From Bacillota bacterium (GTDB taxonomy: Bacteria > Bacillota > Clostridia > Acetivibrionales > JAFADI01), in assembly GCA_023424965.1 (NCBI GenBank), contig JAFADI010000212.1, positions 4,524-68,523 on the forward strand: 64,000 nucleotides of DNA, in the 5' to 3' direction. Positions 35,879 through 44,539 of this stretch are shown one piece after another. A model generated the notes under the pieces. It was not told where the DNA came from. It made no database searches and saw only the letters and a list, made by a program, of their open reading frames with translations. Each line of letters starts with the position of its first letter. The stretch's first letter is position 1. The translations under genes and the position numbers were made by a program.

Positions 35879-37150
35879 TTATTTCTTTGTCAATTCCTTA
35901 ATACCATCAATCCTGAATTCGAAGGAAGGTGCTGAGATGGCTTCGGACTCATGGAAATATCCGTCCTTAACGCTGTCAGCAAATTTAGCCAATTTAGAAT
36001 CGGCCTTGATCGCTTCCTCTAATGATTTTCCACCAACCGTAAAGGTTTTGGTATCAAATACACGCAGTGAACCGGCCTTGATGGCATCTTCCACTTCCTT
36101 AACCTTTTCAGCGGTTCCCTTTGCAACTGCCTTGTCATTGAGAGCGGAAATTCCTACAGCTCCTTCCGACAATCCCTGGCACCAGTCGGTAGCAATGGCC
36201 TTGCCATCAACCACAGATTTAACAGCGTATGTATAATAAGGACCCCAGTTGATGGTTGCAGAAGTTAATGCGCTTTTGGGTGCAACAGAGATCATATCAA
36301 CATTATATCCGACGCAAGGTACATTTGCTGCTTCACAAGCGGTAGGAGAACCTGTTGTGTCGGCATGCTGGCTGATCAATACAGCGCCGTTGGCGATGAG
36401 CTGTGTAGCGACTTCCTTCTCACCGGCCATATCCGCCCAGCTGTTGGTGTACTGAACGTCCATTGTTACCGTGGGGCAAACGCTCTTTGCTCCGAGGTAG
36501 AAGGAAGTATAACCGGAAACCACTTCCGCATAGGGGTAAGCACCGACATAGCCCATTTTTGCCTTATCCTTGGTAATCTTTCCGCTTTCAATCATTTCGT
36601 TCAACTTCAAACCGGCTACGACACCTGAAACATAACGTGATTCATAAACGGCTGTAAAGTAATTGTGCATATTGGGTAGGCCGGAACTCTTTGCCTTGAA
36701 GCCTGTGGCATGGCAGAACTGAACGTTGGGGAACTCTTTGGCTGCCTGGATCATGTAGTCCTCATGTCCGAAGCTGTTGGCAAATATAATGTTACAGCCG
36801 TTCTCAGCCAGGTCAACGGCTGCATCGTAGGCGGATTCGTCTTCTTTAATCTGCTTCTTCTCAATAACCTGTTCGGCAGGCAAGCCAAGTGCCTTTGCCA
36901 TATCGGCAATTCCCTTCATATGGGCTGCCGTATAACCTTCGTTTTCATCGCCGATATAGATTACACCGACTTTAACGGAAGGAGCTTTTGTTTCTGCTGC
37001 AGGTGTCTCTGCGGCAGGTTTTTCTTCTGCGGGTTTCTCTGCTGCAGGTGTTTCAGCACCTTTGTTGTCGGTGGAAGAACCGCAGCCGCTAAGTACCAGT
37101 GTAAACATAAACACAGCAGCCAGCATCAATGCAATAATCTTTTTGTTCAT
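35879..37150 (-). CDS. BMP-family substrate-binding lipoprotein of importer 1
   Basis: 423 residues. Lipoprotein signal peptide with lipobox LVLSGCGSS (lipidated Cys about 23), then a low-complexity A/E/P/T linker (repeats of PAAE-K/T to about residue 55) and a PBP1/BMP domain (VKVGVIYIGDENEGYTAAHM, GCNIIFANSFGHEDYM). The class binds nucleosides, purine bases or related compounds. First gene of the importer operon and preceded by a leader of about 370 nt with its own promoter and a terminator, so expression is likely controlled in the leader RNA. Confidence 0.9.
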   Translation of the reverse strand: MNKKIIALMLAAVFMFTLVLSGCGSSTDNKGAETPAAEKPAEEKPAAETPAAETKAPSVKVGVIYIGDENEGYTAAHMKGIADMAKALGLPAEQVIEKKQIKEDESAYDAAVDLAENGCNIIFANSFGHEDYMIQAAKEFPNVQFCHATGFKAKSSGLPNMHNYFTAVYESRYVSGVVAGLKLNEMIESGKITKDKAKMGYVGAYPYAEVVSGYTSFYLGAKSVCPTVTMDVQYTNSWADMAGEKEVATQLIANGAVLISQHADTTGSPTACEAANVPCVGYNVDMISVAPKSALTSATINWGPYYTYAVKSVVDGKAIATDWCQGLSEGAVGISALNDKAVAKGTAEKVKEVEDAIKAGSLRVFDTKTFTVGGKSLEEAIKADSKLAKFADSVKDGYFHESEAISAPSFEFRIDGIKELTKK

Positions 37151-37212
37151 TATTTTGCCTCCTCATACATTTTGTTTTTTTATTTCTAAAAGCCAGCAGC
37201 GCCCCAGACCCC

Positions 37213-37253
37213 AAAAACAAAAAAGTCCGCACAGCAAACCTGGCTGTGCAGAC
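37213..37253 (-). terminator. Terminator inside the bmp1 leader (attenuator)
   Basis: GTCTGCACAGC / GCTGTGCGGAC with a CAGGTTT loop followed by TTTTTTG: a strong intrinsic terminator 60-100 bases before the bmp1 start and downstream of the bmp1 promoter. A terminator there makes sense only if it is conditional. Confidence 0.85.
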
Positions 37254-37339
37254 GTCATGGTCTCAAAGGTCGAAATACGCTATTGTACTTCATAGACTTG
37301 ATTCTTTGTCAAAACTTGAATAGAGCCTTTAAATATCAA

Positions 37340-37520
37340 AACATTCCTTACAAGGTTGGCAGCCTGTCCGGTAAACAACGCTGCTTACCATTTACCGGGG
37401 TAAAAACTCCGGCATACCGGGCCCCACACTTTTGTCCAGACTTGCTTTGTAAATTGCCCCAAAACGCAATATGCAACTATATAAATTTCATATTGCAAAA
37501 TCATCTAACCCACCAGCCTG
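37340..37520 (-). promoter_or_regulatory. Structured bmp1 5' leader, candidate ligand-sensing RNA
   Basis: Between the promoter (37529-37557) and the terminator (37213-37253) the leader contains several stems. CCGG-UATG-CCGG lies at about 37410-37421, nested inside GGGG...CCCC. CCGGTAAA...TTTACCGG (15-base loop) occupies about 37367-37398. GCAATATG...CATATTGC lies at 37466-37497. Between stems are GTTTTTACC and CGGTAAAT, which recall the J2/3 (GUUUCUACC) and L3 (CCGUAAAU) strings of purine riboswitches. The spacing does not fit that class, so I do not call it a guanine riboswitch. It is a candidate variant or undescribed purine-sensing RNA. Confidence 0.55.
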
Positions 37521-37528
37521 CTATAAGC

Positions 37529-37557
37529 ATTATACCCGATTTATCAATACATCGCAA
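37529..37557 (-). promoter_or_regulatory. sigma-A promoter of importer operon 1
   Basis: TTGCGA (37557-37552), 17-base spacer, TATAAT (37534-37529). It sets the transcription start near 37522 and thus a leader of about 370 nt before bmp1. Confidence 0.75.
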
Positions 37558-37715
37558 GTCTTGCTTATCAAACTATTTTAATCCACTTCCGCCCTTTTCC
37601 GGCATTTTGAAGAGCATGCAGACACAAGTCCTGCTTCCTTCATTTATAAATTCCTCCTGCAGAAACCCTTGGGTGTGTTTCAACCGCAATTTACGCCGCC
37701 GAAGGCGCATAACCG

Positions 37716-39038
37716 TCATAACCTGCTTCCGTTCCGCACCAGATATTCGCCGATGCCTCCCATGAACCTTCCGTCTCTAACGATAAATCTCCCACGGGAA
37801 ATCGTTGTCCTTACCTTCCCCTTCAAATTGATTCCCTCATAGGCTACATAATCACATTTGGAATTATGTTCACGGACCTTCCATTCGCACTGGGAGTCGA
37901 AAATGACAACGTCTGCGTCACTCCCTGGAAGAAGGCTTCCCTTCCTGGGATACAGTCCGTGGACCTCGGCAACATTTTTTGTAAACTTATCAATCACCTT
38001 GTCCCCGAAAAGAGAGTACATGATGGAGAAGGAATGCTCCACTCCTCCGATCCCCATGGGCAGGCCGGAAGTATACTCGGCCTTTTTGTCACCGCTGTTG
38101 AAGGGACAATGGTCGGTACCGATGGTATGGACAGAATCAATGTGGCTGATCAGCAGGCGTCTTTCCTTTTCGCTCCTTAAAGGGGGCGTCATGGTGAGCA
38201 GTCCTCCGTCTTCGGTGTCATAGGCCGCCGAATTGAAGGTGAAGTAATGGGGGCAGCTCTCCACAAAGAGGCTTTTGTTCAGAATATCCCCGTAGCCTTC
38301 CTTGAGCCTTTTGACTGTCGTACCACAGCTTACATGGACGATATACATGAGGCCTTCATTGTATCTTGTCATTTCGGCAAGCTTGATGACTTCGCTGATT
38401 TCAGAGATGGCGGGCCTCATGTTTTCATGGTCCCTCACCCTTATGCCCTCGCCTTCCGTCAGCAGGTCCTCATTTTCCGAATGTACCAGCAGCAAGGTAG
38501 AGGTTTCCCTGGATATCTTCAGCATCCCGTCCAGGTATTTGTCGGTGGTGTTCCTGTTTGAGGACGAGTAGGCGGTAAAAAACTTTGCCGAAGGAAGCTT
38601 GAGCTCCTTCATCTTCTCAACCATTTTTTCCGGGGAATCCTCCGGCCTGGACAGTGTGGCATGAAAGCTGTAATCGATCACACTGTCCCTGGAAAGGAGC
38701 CTTCTCTTTTCAAAGGCCTTTTCCAGCTCCTCCGCACGGTAAACGGGGTCAAGAAAATCGATAAACGTAGTGATTCCTCCGAAGGCTGCGGAGATTGACC
38801 CGGAGTTGAAATCGTCCACCGAGGTGTATTTGCCCACGCGGAGGGCAAAGTGCACATGGGGGTCGATAAAACCGGGGAGCACACACTGCCCCTTTGCGTC
38901 ATATTCTTCCGCCGCTTCCAGGTAGGAAGAGGAGATGGCGGCAATTCGCCCGTCCTTTATATAGAGGTTTCCCTCCACCCATTCTCCGTCCAGATAAATC
39001 CTGCCATCCAATATGCCGAGACTATACAAATTCAACAC
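37716..39038 (-). CDS. hyuA: Hydantoinase/dihydropyrimidinase-family amidohydrolase
   Basis: 440-residue cyclic amidohydrolase. HxH at H61/H63 (PGFIDPHVHFAL), a candidate carbamylated lysine in LKLPSAKFFTAYSS, histidines in LLVHSENED and IVHVSCGTT, and catalytic IGTDHCPFN. The family opens hydantoin or dihydropyrimidine rings; the E. coli counterpart in the urate gene set is YgeZ/HyuA. Here it probably hydrolyses a cyclic ureide made from the purine. It follows the unassigned PLP enzyme by 20 bases, so the two are one operon from the promoter at 40632-40659. A GCGCC-TTCG-GGCG hairpin lies just beyond its stop (about 37692-37711). Confidence 0.88.
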   Translation of the reverse strand: MLNLYSLGILDGRIYLDGEWVEGNLYIKDGRIAAISSSYLEAAEEYDAKGQCVLPGFIDPHVHFALRVGKYTSVDDFNSGSISAAFGGITTFIDFLDPVYRAEELEKAFEKRRLLSRDSVIDYSFHATLSRPEDSPEKMVEKMKELKLPSAKFFTAYSSSNRNTTDKYLDGMLKISRETSTLLLVHSENEDLLTEGEGIRVRDHENMRPAISEISEVIKLAEMTRYNEGLMYIVHVSCGTTVKRLKEGYGDILNKSLFVESCPHYFTFNSAAYDTEDGGLLTMTPPLRSEKERRLLISHIDSVHTIGTDHCPFNSGDKKAEYTSGLPMGIGGVEHSFSIMYSLFGDKVIDKFTKNVAEVHGLYPRKGSLLPGSDADVVIFDSQCEWKVREHNSKCDYVAYEGINLKGKVRTTISRGRFIVRDGRFMGGIGEYLVRNGSRL

Positions 39039-39058
39039 TTCCTCTACTGTTCTCCAGG

Positions 39059-40471
39059 CTATACGCCCATAACACCCTTCAGGGTATCCTTGTGGTCTTC
39101 CCTGTATTTTTTGATGAGTTCGTTCATCAGGCCCACCTTGTTCTGCTGCTCTCTCCAGTATGCCTGGTCCTTCTGGGCATTCAGTTCTTCAACGGTCTTG
39201 CCTTGCTGTTCCACCCAGGTGAAATATTTAAGGTTGTGCCATCTTTCCCTGTTGTATTTATCACCCTCAAAGAACCACGAAGGCTCCTGGTAATGGAATA
39301 TTCTTTCGGTCCTGGATTTGGCTTCGGCCCTGTCCAGCTTTCCGTACTGCTCTTCCATCTGCTTCATTACCGAACCGTACCTGGAAATGCTGTCTGTGGC
39401 CACGACAAAAATATTTTCGTCGGACTTCATCTTGTAGTACTTCGCAGTCTTAATAGCTCCGATGACATTGGCAATTCCGGATATTCCGAATTTGTCGGAC
39501 AGGAAGTCGATCATACCCTTATCCGTAAATTCCTTCAGGAACTTGACTCCCTCCGGATCAGTCATGACCTGGAGCATCTTTTTGCAATCCACATCGTCGA
39601 TGAGTACCACCCCATCCATGTTCATGCAGTTGTGAATCCAGGTGACATGCTTGTCGCCGATTCCCTGGATGTCATGATCCCCATAGCCGTTCAGGGCAAT
39701 GGTAGGACACTGCAGCGGCTCACCCGCCACCACCTTGGCTTCCGGGAACACCTGCTTCACCCTGTCGCCGCTGGCAATGGCACCTGCGGACCCGGCGGTG
39801 AGCACAACGGCTGCGATTCTGCCGTTGCCCATTTTCTTTTCCTGCACCAGCTCAACCATGGTGTTGCCGGTGACATAATAGTGGAACCTGTAATTTCCGA
39901 ATTCCTGGAACTGGTTGAGTATTCTTATATGATCGGGATCATCGTTTGTCAATTCCTTGGTTTTGTCGTAAATTTCCTTTACATTGGACTCACAGCCCTT
40001 GGTAGCAATGACTTCCGCGCCGTAGCCGCGGATCATGTCGAACCTTTCCTGGCTCATCATCTCAGGAAGGACAACGATGGATTTATAGTTCATTCCACTG
40101 CCCACCCAGGCGCCGCCGATACCGAAATTACCTGTAGAAGGCCATACAAGGGTGTGGTTTGCGGGGTCTACCTCTCCCGTAACGGTTTTCTCCGAAAGGA
40201 TGGAATAGGTGGGACCTACCTTATGGCTTCCCGAGGGAAATTCCTTTCCGTAGAGCACGATGATGTTCGCATCTACCCCCGTCAGTTCCTTGGGCATTAC
40301 AAAATGATACACTTCATCATTGCCGTCTCGCCATGTAATGTTATAAAGGTTGATGGGGTGGAGGGGATTGTTTTTCCTGGCGTCCAGCGCCTTTTTCCTG
40401 ATTTCCGGGTCAACGGTCCATGGGTGGAGCATTTCTTCAAAGGTCGGTCCAACGACTGGCAATCTCTTCAT
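39059..40471 (-). CDS. Fold-type II PLP enzyme of unassigned function
   Basis: 470 residues, cysteine-synthase/threonine-deaminase fold but with long N- and C-terminal additions. The likely PLP lysine is in FPSGSHKVGPTYS; VWPSTGNFGIGGAWVGSG is the Asn-containing substrate loop and VVLTAGSAGAIASGDRV the glycine-rich phosphate loop. YHFVMPKELTGVDANIIVLY precedes the core. I do not recognise a specific enzyme. Placement directly upstream of the hydantoinase, under one promoter, argues for a lyase acting on an amino-acid-like product of ring opening. The site GGGAGA precedes the ATG. Confidence 0.75.
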   Translation of the reverse strand: MKRLPVVGPTFEEMLHPWTVDPEIRKKALDARKNNPLHPINLYNITWRDGNDEVYHFVMPKELTGVDANIIVLYGKEFPSGSHKVGPTYSILSEKTVTGEVDPANHTLVWPSTGNFGIGGAWVGSGMNYKSIVVLPEMMSQERFDMIRGYGAEVIATKGCESNVKEIYDKTKELTNDDPDHIRILNQFQEFGNYRFHYYVTGNTMVELVQEKKMGNGRIAAVVLTAGSAGAIASGDRVKQVFPEAKVVAGEPLQCPTIALNGYGDHDIQGIGDKHVTWIHNCMNMDGVVLIDDVDCKKMLQVMTDPEGVKFLKEFTDKGMIDFLSDKFGISGIANVIGAIKTAKYYKMKSDENIFVVATDSISRYGSVMKQMEEQYGKLDRAEAKSRTERIFHYQEPSWFFEGDKYNRERWHNLKYFTWVEQQGKTVEELNAQKDQAYWREQQNKVGLMNELIKKYREDHKDTLKGVMGV

Positions 40472-40631
40472 AATTATCTCCCATTCAATTTATTTTAGCA
40501 CCAACAAAACAGGTGCAAGACCGGATTATTCCTCTGCCGCTGCGCAGTATCCGATTTGCACCATTTCTTGTCACGTCAATGCTATAATGAACGCAGTTTT
40601 AAAGTGCGCTACCGATATATTTCTAAATTTA
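40472..40631 (-). other. Leader of the PLP-hydantoinase operon
   Basis: About 155 bases between the promoter and the PLP enzyme gene. It contains a small GCACC...GGTGC hairpin (40498-40517) close to the start codon and no terminator or recognised switch. Confidence 0.4.
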
Positions 40632-40659
40632 ATTATAATCAACCTCCGGCGCAAGTCAA
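40632..40659 (-). promoter_or_regulatory. sigma-A promoter of the PLP-hydantoinase operon
   Basis: TTGACT (40659-40654), 16-base spacer, TATAAT (40637-40632). No GATTGAYTARNCAATY site next to it, so this operon may be controlled by the neighbouring GAF-PAS-AAA regulator instead. I saw no sigma-54 (-24/-12) promoter. Confidence 0.65.
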
Positions 40660-40805
40660 AGGAATCCTGTCTTCCACGTCGATCATTTCGCTTTTTACTC
40701 CACGGATGTAACAATATTGAGATATTTTTCTCATTTTGAGAATCAATGCATATCCATCGGACAAGAGTAGTCCATTCACCAGGCTCTGATTACCCGTGCT
40801 TCGTG

Positions 40806-42536
40806 TCAATTGTACTGTTTAAGCTCGGATATGCCATACTTCTCCAGCTTCCTGTAAAGGGTTGCAACACTGATCCCAAGCTCCTGGGCCGCTCTTTTCT
40901 TGCTCTCGGTGGAATTCCCGAAGGTATTCATCACCTGTAGAATGGTGTTTTTTTCAATGGCCTCCAGATTGTACTGGGCCCCCGAAAATTCCGCCAGCTG
41001 CTTTTTCACCGTTACCGGCAAATTATCCGGTTCCAGGTTGGTGCCGTCATTCTGGCTATTTACAATAAAGCTCACGATCTTCTCTATCTCTCTTACGTTG
41101 CCGGGCCAGGAATAGCCCCGCATCAGTTTTATTACACCGTCGGAAAGCATTATTTTTTTGCCCTCCATCCGGCAGTGCTTCTCAAGGAAATATTCCACCA
41201 GCACCGGAATATCGCCGGGCCTGCTGCGCACGGGAGGAATGGTGATTTCAAATGCCACCAGGGAGTAATACAGGTCCTTCCTGAACTCCCCGCTCTCCGT
41301 CCTGCTTTTCAAATCCTGGCTTGTGGAAACCAGAATGCGTAGATCGTAATCCTTTTTGTTCTGAATTACCTGCATCAGCTTGCCCTGGAGCCTCAGGGTC
41401 AAATCCCCCACTTCATCCACAAACAGCGTGCCTCCCTGGGCCAGCTGCAGCTTGCCCAGCTTTTCGTAGCCGGTGTCCTGCAGCTCATAACCGAAGATCT
41501 CCTTTTCCAGCACCGATTCCAGGCTTCCGCTGCATATGAGGGTCACAAAGGGATGCTCCTTTCTGCTGCTCTCGTTGTGGATGGCCCTGGCGAAGATTTC
41601 CTTTCCCGTTCCCGTCTCTCCCGAGATCAGCAGGTTAACGTCACTGTAGGCCAGTTTTTTAGCGCTTTCCTTGGTCTTCAGGAAGTTCTCCTCCACTCCG
41701 ATAATATGCTCAAAATTAAAGTTTTTCATGTTGTGGCCCTGGAGAAAGTTCCGGTTCTTGACCACGGCATCCTGAAACACGAAAACGCTTCCTTCTTCTT
41801 TGCCGTTCACCTTGATGGGATGGATGTTTCCCACAAGGCTGATTTTTTTCTCCCTCACCCTGGCAATATACTCCACCATGTCCACACTTTTGAAGTTTCT
41901 CACCTTGTGAAGGGCAAATTCGTTGATTTTTTTCAGATAGACCAGCTGCTGCAGATTGTTTCCGAGAATTTCTTCCGACTTCTCGTTGATGTGCAGGATG
42001 TGCTGGGACCGGTTGAAAACAATGACTCCGTCGCTCACACAGTCCATGAGGCTGTCCAGCAGCTCCAGGGAAAAGGCCTGCTCTTCAAAACGCCTGTGTT
42101 CTGCGGCTTTGGCTGCAATCAGTTCGGCGATTTGCTCCAGGAACATGATGTAGTTGTTGTGTTTGTCCACGATGTCGTTTTTTTTGGACTTGTCAAAGAC
42201 CGCCAGGGAGATGACGCCGATGACCGCATCCCCCAGAAGGATGGGACAGCATATCTCATATTCCTCGCCGCAGTTGAAGCGGCTGTCGCAGGTCAGGCAG
42301 ACTTCGTCCTTCCCCGGATTTTCCACCACCAAAGTCTTGCAGGTTTTCAAAACTCTTTTGAAAGCATTCCCTTCGTGGTTTATGGGCTTGTTGATCCCCT
42401 GGTAGAACCGGTTGGTGCCGGCAATACGGATCATACGGTCATCCACAATATCTACGTCCATTTCAAGGATGGTAGAAATGACCTGGGCATATTTCATGAC
42501 ACTTTCTTTAATCGACAACAAAATGGATCCGCTCAT
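40806..42536 (-). CDS. GAF-PAS-AAA-Fis regulator lacking the sigma-54 loop
   Basis: 576 residues from the ATG at 42536 (GGAGG). The N-terminal GAF-like domain has a cysteine group C80, C83, C89, C96, C97 (possible metal or redox sensor). A PAS domain (about 150-260) follows, then AAA+ with Walker A GETGTGKE (306-313) and Walker B GGTLFVDEV (about 368), and a Fis-type HTH at the end (AAQELGISVATLYRKLEKYG). It looks like a sigma-54 enhancer-binding protein, but where GAFTGA should be (about 352-357) it reads ELQDTGYEKLG, and the usual LYYRL is LYYSL. So it probably does not remodel sigma-54 and acts TyrR-like on sigma-A promoters. Cotranscribed with xpt (44-base gap). Confidence 0.82.
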   Translation of the reverse strand: MSGSILLSIKESVMKYAQVISTILEMDVDIVDDRMIRIAGTNRFYQGINKPINHEGNAFKRVLKTCKTLVVENPGKDEVCLTCDSRFNCGEEYEICCPILLGDAVIGVISLAVFDKSKKNDIVDKHNNYIMFLEQIAELIAAKAAEHRRFEEQAFSLELLDSLMDCVSDGVIVFNRSQHILHINEKSEEILGNNLQQLVYLKKINEFALHKVRNFKSVDMVEYIARVREKKISLVGNIHPIKVNGKEEGSVFVFQDAVVKNRNFLQGHNMKNFNFEHIIGVEENFLKTKESAKKLAYSDVNLLISGETGTGKEIFARAIHNESSRKEHPFVTLICSGSLESVLEKEIFGYELQDTGYEKLGKLQLAQGGTLFVDEVGDLTLRLQGKLMQVIQNKKDYDLRILVSTSQDLKSRTESGEFRKDLYYSLVAFEITIPPVRSRPGDIPVLVEYFLEKHCRMEGKKIMLSDGVIKLMRGYSWPGNVREIEKIVSFIVNSQNDGTNLEPDNLPVTVKKQLAEFSGAQYNLEAIEKNTILQVMNTFGNSTESKKRAAQELGISVATLYRKLEKYGISELKQYN

Positions 42537-42580
42537 TGAACCTCCGTCCATGTGCCAGGGACTGATCTTTTCTATATAAA

Positions 42581-43153
42581 CTACTCCTCAAATTCAATCT
42601 TGCCTTCTTCCATCGATTTAATAATGGCCAGGGAATGGAGGTTGACACCCTTCCTCCGCAGGGCGTTTCCGCCGTCCTGAAAACCCTTCTCAATGACAAT
42701 TCCCGCGCCCACAAGGCTCGCTTCCGCCTGCTCGATAATATCCTTCAGGCCTTCTACGGCACAGCCGTTGGCGAGAAAATCGTCAAGGATCAAGACCTTG
42801 TCTTCTTTGTTCAGATACCTTTTTGACACCCTTATTTTATAGCTCCTGGCTTTCGTGTAGGAGTACACTTCACTCTCATAGGTGTCGTTATCCAGGTTGA
42901 GGGATTCGGTCTTCTTGGCGAAAACCACCGGCACGTCGAAATGCAGTGCCGCAATGCAGGCCACTGCGATGCCCGAGGCTTCGATGGTCAGTATTTTTGT
43001 GACAGGGTAGCCGCCGAAGATCCTTTTGAATTCCTTGCCCATTTCATTAAAGAGCCGGGCGTCAATCTGGTGGTTCAAAAAGCTGTCCACTTTGAGAATA
43101 TTGCCGTTTATAACCCTGCCTTCGCTCCGAATCCTTCTTTTTAACAATTCCAT
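42581..43153 (-). CDS. xpt: Xanthine phosphoribosyltransferase
   Basis: 190 residues: xanthine + PRPP gives XMP + PPi. The PRPP motif [20 protein letters not shown] is intact, [20 protein letters not shown] is the nucleobase side, and [18 protein letters not shown] is typical of Xpt. It is the salvage branch competing for the xanthine that the island degrades. It heads an operon with the GAF-PAS-AAA regulator. No purine riboswitch was found in the short upstream region. A REP copy lies about 80 bases upstream. Confidence 0.92.
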   Translation of the reverse strand: MELLKRRIRSEGRVINGNILKVDSFLNHQIDARLFNEMGKEFKRIFGGYPVTKILTIEASGIAVACIAALHFDVPVVFAKKTESLNLDNDTYESEVYSYTKARSYKIRVSKRYLNKEDKVLILDDFLANGCAVEGLKDIIEQAEASLVGAGIVIEKGFQDGGNALRRKGVNLHSLAIIKSMEEGKIEFEE

Positions 43154-43233
43154 TGAATGTCTTACCTTTCATAAATATATTGTGACTGTTAGATTAATTT
43201 TAGCGAAGAGAAGAAAAAAAATCAACTTGAAAA

Positions 43234-43249
43234 GGGGACGCTCCTCAAC
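43234..43249 (-). repeat. REP-like copy upstream of the transposase
   Basis: GGGGACGCTCCTCAAC (minus-sense copy, variable position G) in the divergent region between xpt and the RAYT-type gene. With 44461 it flanks the transposase in inverted orientation. Confidence 0.7.
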
Positions 43250-43334
43250 AACCGAACAAGCATTCGGGAAATATCTTTTCCGAACGTATGTTCCATGGTA
43301 AGATATAAGTAAATAGTATTTGGTGGTGGATTCT

Positions 43335-44264
43335 ATGCCGAGAAAGGCTCGTCAAAAGTATGCCGAAGCGGTTTATCACGTAATGTGCCGTAGCATCTCA
43401 GAATTCCTCCTCTTTAAAGATGATGAGGATAAGGACTATTACTTAAGCCTTCTCAAAAGGTACACAGATAAATACAAGTGCAGCATTTACGCCTATTGCC
43501 TCATGGATAACCATCTGCACCTTCATTTGGACCCCAAAGGCTTTGATCTCTCCAGGTTCATGCAATGCATTAACACCGCCTATGTCTGGTATTATAACAG
43601 AAAATACCAACGGCACGGCCATGTATTCCAGGGCAGATTTGAGAGCAGAATTCTAAATACCGATGAGTACAACCTTGCCGTTTCAGCCTATATTCATAAT
43701 AATCCCCACGATATCGGAGGTTTTTCCAACAAGGAGGAAAACTACAAATATTCCTCTTACGGAATTTACATTGGTATCAGAGCAGATACACTGAAATTAA
43801 TTGATACCGGCTTTATCATGGGGCTTTTCAACATTAGAGACAAGACCAAATTTGCACAAAGGTACTTCGCTTTTGTGAGTCATCAGAGGGATGTAGGCAG
43901 CTTCAAAGAGCTTAAGAAAAAGCTTTCTTCGGCGGTTGAAAATGAATACATCAGCGGCAGAAAAGTTATTTTGAGGAATCTAGCTCCATCAAAAGCTATT
44001 TCTTTTATTTCCAGCAGGTTGATGGCAGTGGAAAAACTGGGTTTAGCCACAAAAGGCAGTAAAAAGCTTATCCACTTCCGGGCTCTCAGCGCTTATGTTC
44101 TCCGGGTGCTATGCGGACTTGGTTATAAGGATATCTGCAGCAGTATCAACAATATTACCATCTCCGGCTGTTCCCGGCTTTGTAATAAGGGATACGATTT
44201 GTTAAACAGCAAAAATCCGTTCTATTCAACTCTCTTTGAGGAACTACTAAGCTGTAACGTTTAA
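43335..44264 (+). CDS. RAYT-type Y1 (REP-associated tyrosine) transposase
   Basis: 309 residues from the ATG at 43335. HUH nuclease of the TnpA_REP/Y1 class: metal histidines H60/H62 in LMDNHLHLHLD, catalytic tyrosine Y119 in SAYIHNNPHDI, and GHVFQGRFESRIL between them. The C-terminal half has a DnaA/HTH-like region (LRVLCGLGYKDICSSI). Single gene without IS ends, flanked by inverted REP-like 18-mers, as RAYTs are. It probably recognises and mobilises those repeats as single-stranded DNA. A terminator-like hairpin follows at 44355-44400. Confidence 0.9.
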   Translation: MPRKARQKYAEAVYHVMCRSISEFLLFKDDEDKDYYLSLLKRYTDKYKCSIYAYCLMDNHLHLHLDPKGFDLSRFMQCINTAYVWYYNRKYQRHGHVFQGRFESRILNTDEYNLAVSAYIHNNPHDIGGFSNKEENYKYSSYGIYIGIRADTLKLIDTGFIMGLFNIRDKTKFAQRYFAFVSHQRDVGSFKELKKKLSSAVENEYISGRKVILRNLAPSKAISFISSRLMAVEKLGLATKGSKKLIHFRALSAYVLRVLCGLGYKDICSSINNITISGCSRLCNKGYDLLNSKNPFYSTLFEELLSCNV

Positions 44265-44354
44265 TTCCAACTTCCCTCGTCTTTAAGCCTGTTTAAAGGT
44301 TTTATTGGCATGCCTTCCCAAATTAATCCTCAAAATGTTTGTCCTGTTAGGAAG

Positions 44355-44400
44355 AACTCAGTGAACTTGTCTTTAAATAAAGGCAGTCCTCTGAGTTTTT
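44355..44400 (+). terminator. Probable terminator of the RAYT gene
   Basis: AACTCAG / CTGAGTT outer arms with an imperfect inner stem (CTTTA..TAAAG) and a following TTTTT, about 90 bases after the stop. The rest of the 275-base gap shows nothing else except REP copies. Confidence 0.5.
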
Positions 44401-44460
44401 GACGCTTCTGATTGCATTACCGGATAACTTTTCTGAATTTCTCCAACCGGTTTATGCTAA

Positions 44461-44505
44461 AAAGTTGAGAACTGTCCCTGAAAACTGAAAGTTGAGAACT
44501 GTCTC
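44461..44505 (+). repeat. REP-like tandem pair downstream of the transposase
   Basis: 44461-44478 and 44488-44505 in the same orientation, spaced 27 bases start to start (the second ends GTCTC). Confidence 0.75.
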
Positions 44506-44539
44506 TCAAAACTGCAAACCTCTGTTTGTGCTGTTTGCT

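Noticed and set aside
37340..37520. Canonical guanine/adenine riboswitch in the bmp1 leader
   Set aside because: Strings like GTTTTTACC and CGGTAAAT are present, but the P3 strand that should separate them is missing and no matching P1 closing strand (ACTATG side) was found. Kept only as a candidate novel or variant RNA.
38894..40498. 534-codon open frame on the plus strand opposite the PLP enzyme and hydantoinase genes
   Set aside because: It is antisense to two well-supported enzymes, has no domain signature, and its composition is that of a reverse frame. Similar long antisense frames (8466-9392, 17420-18343, 41553-42539, 44840-46102, 50782-51732) were rejected for the same reason.
40472..40805. 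Sigma-54 promoter for the PLP-hydantoinase operon
   Set aside because: No TGGCAC-N5-TTGC pattern seen; a clear sigma-A promoter is present instead.
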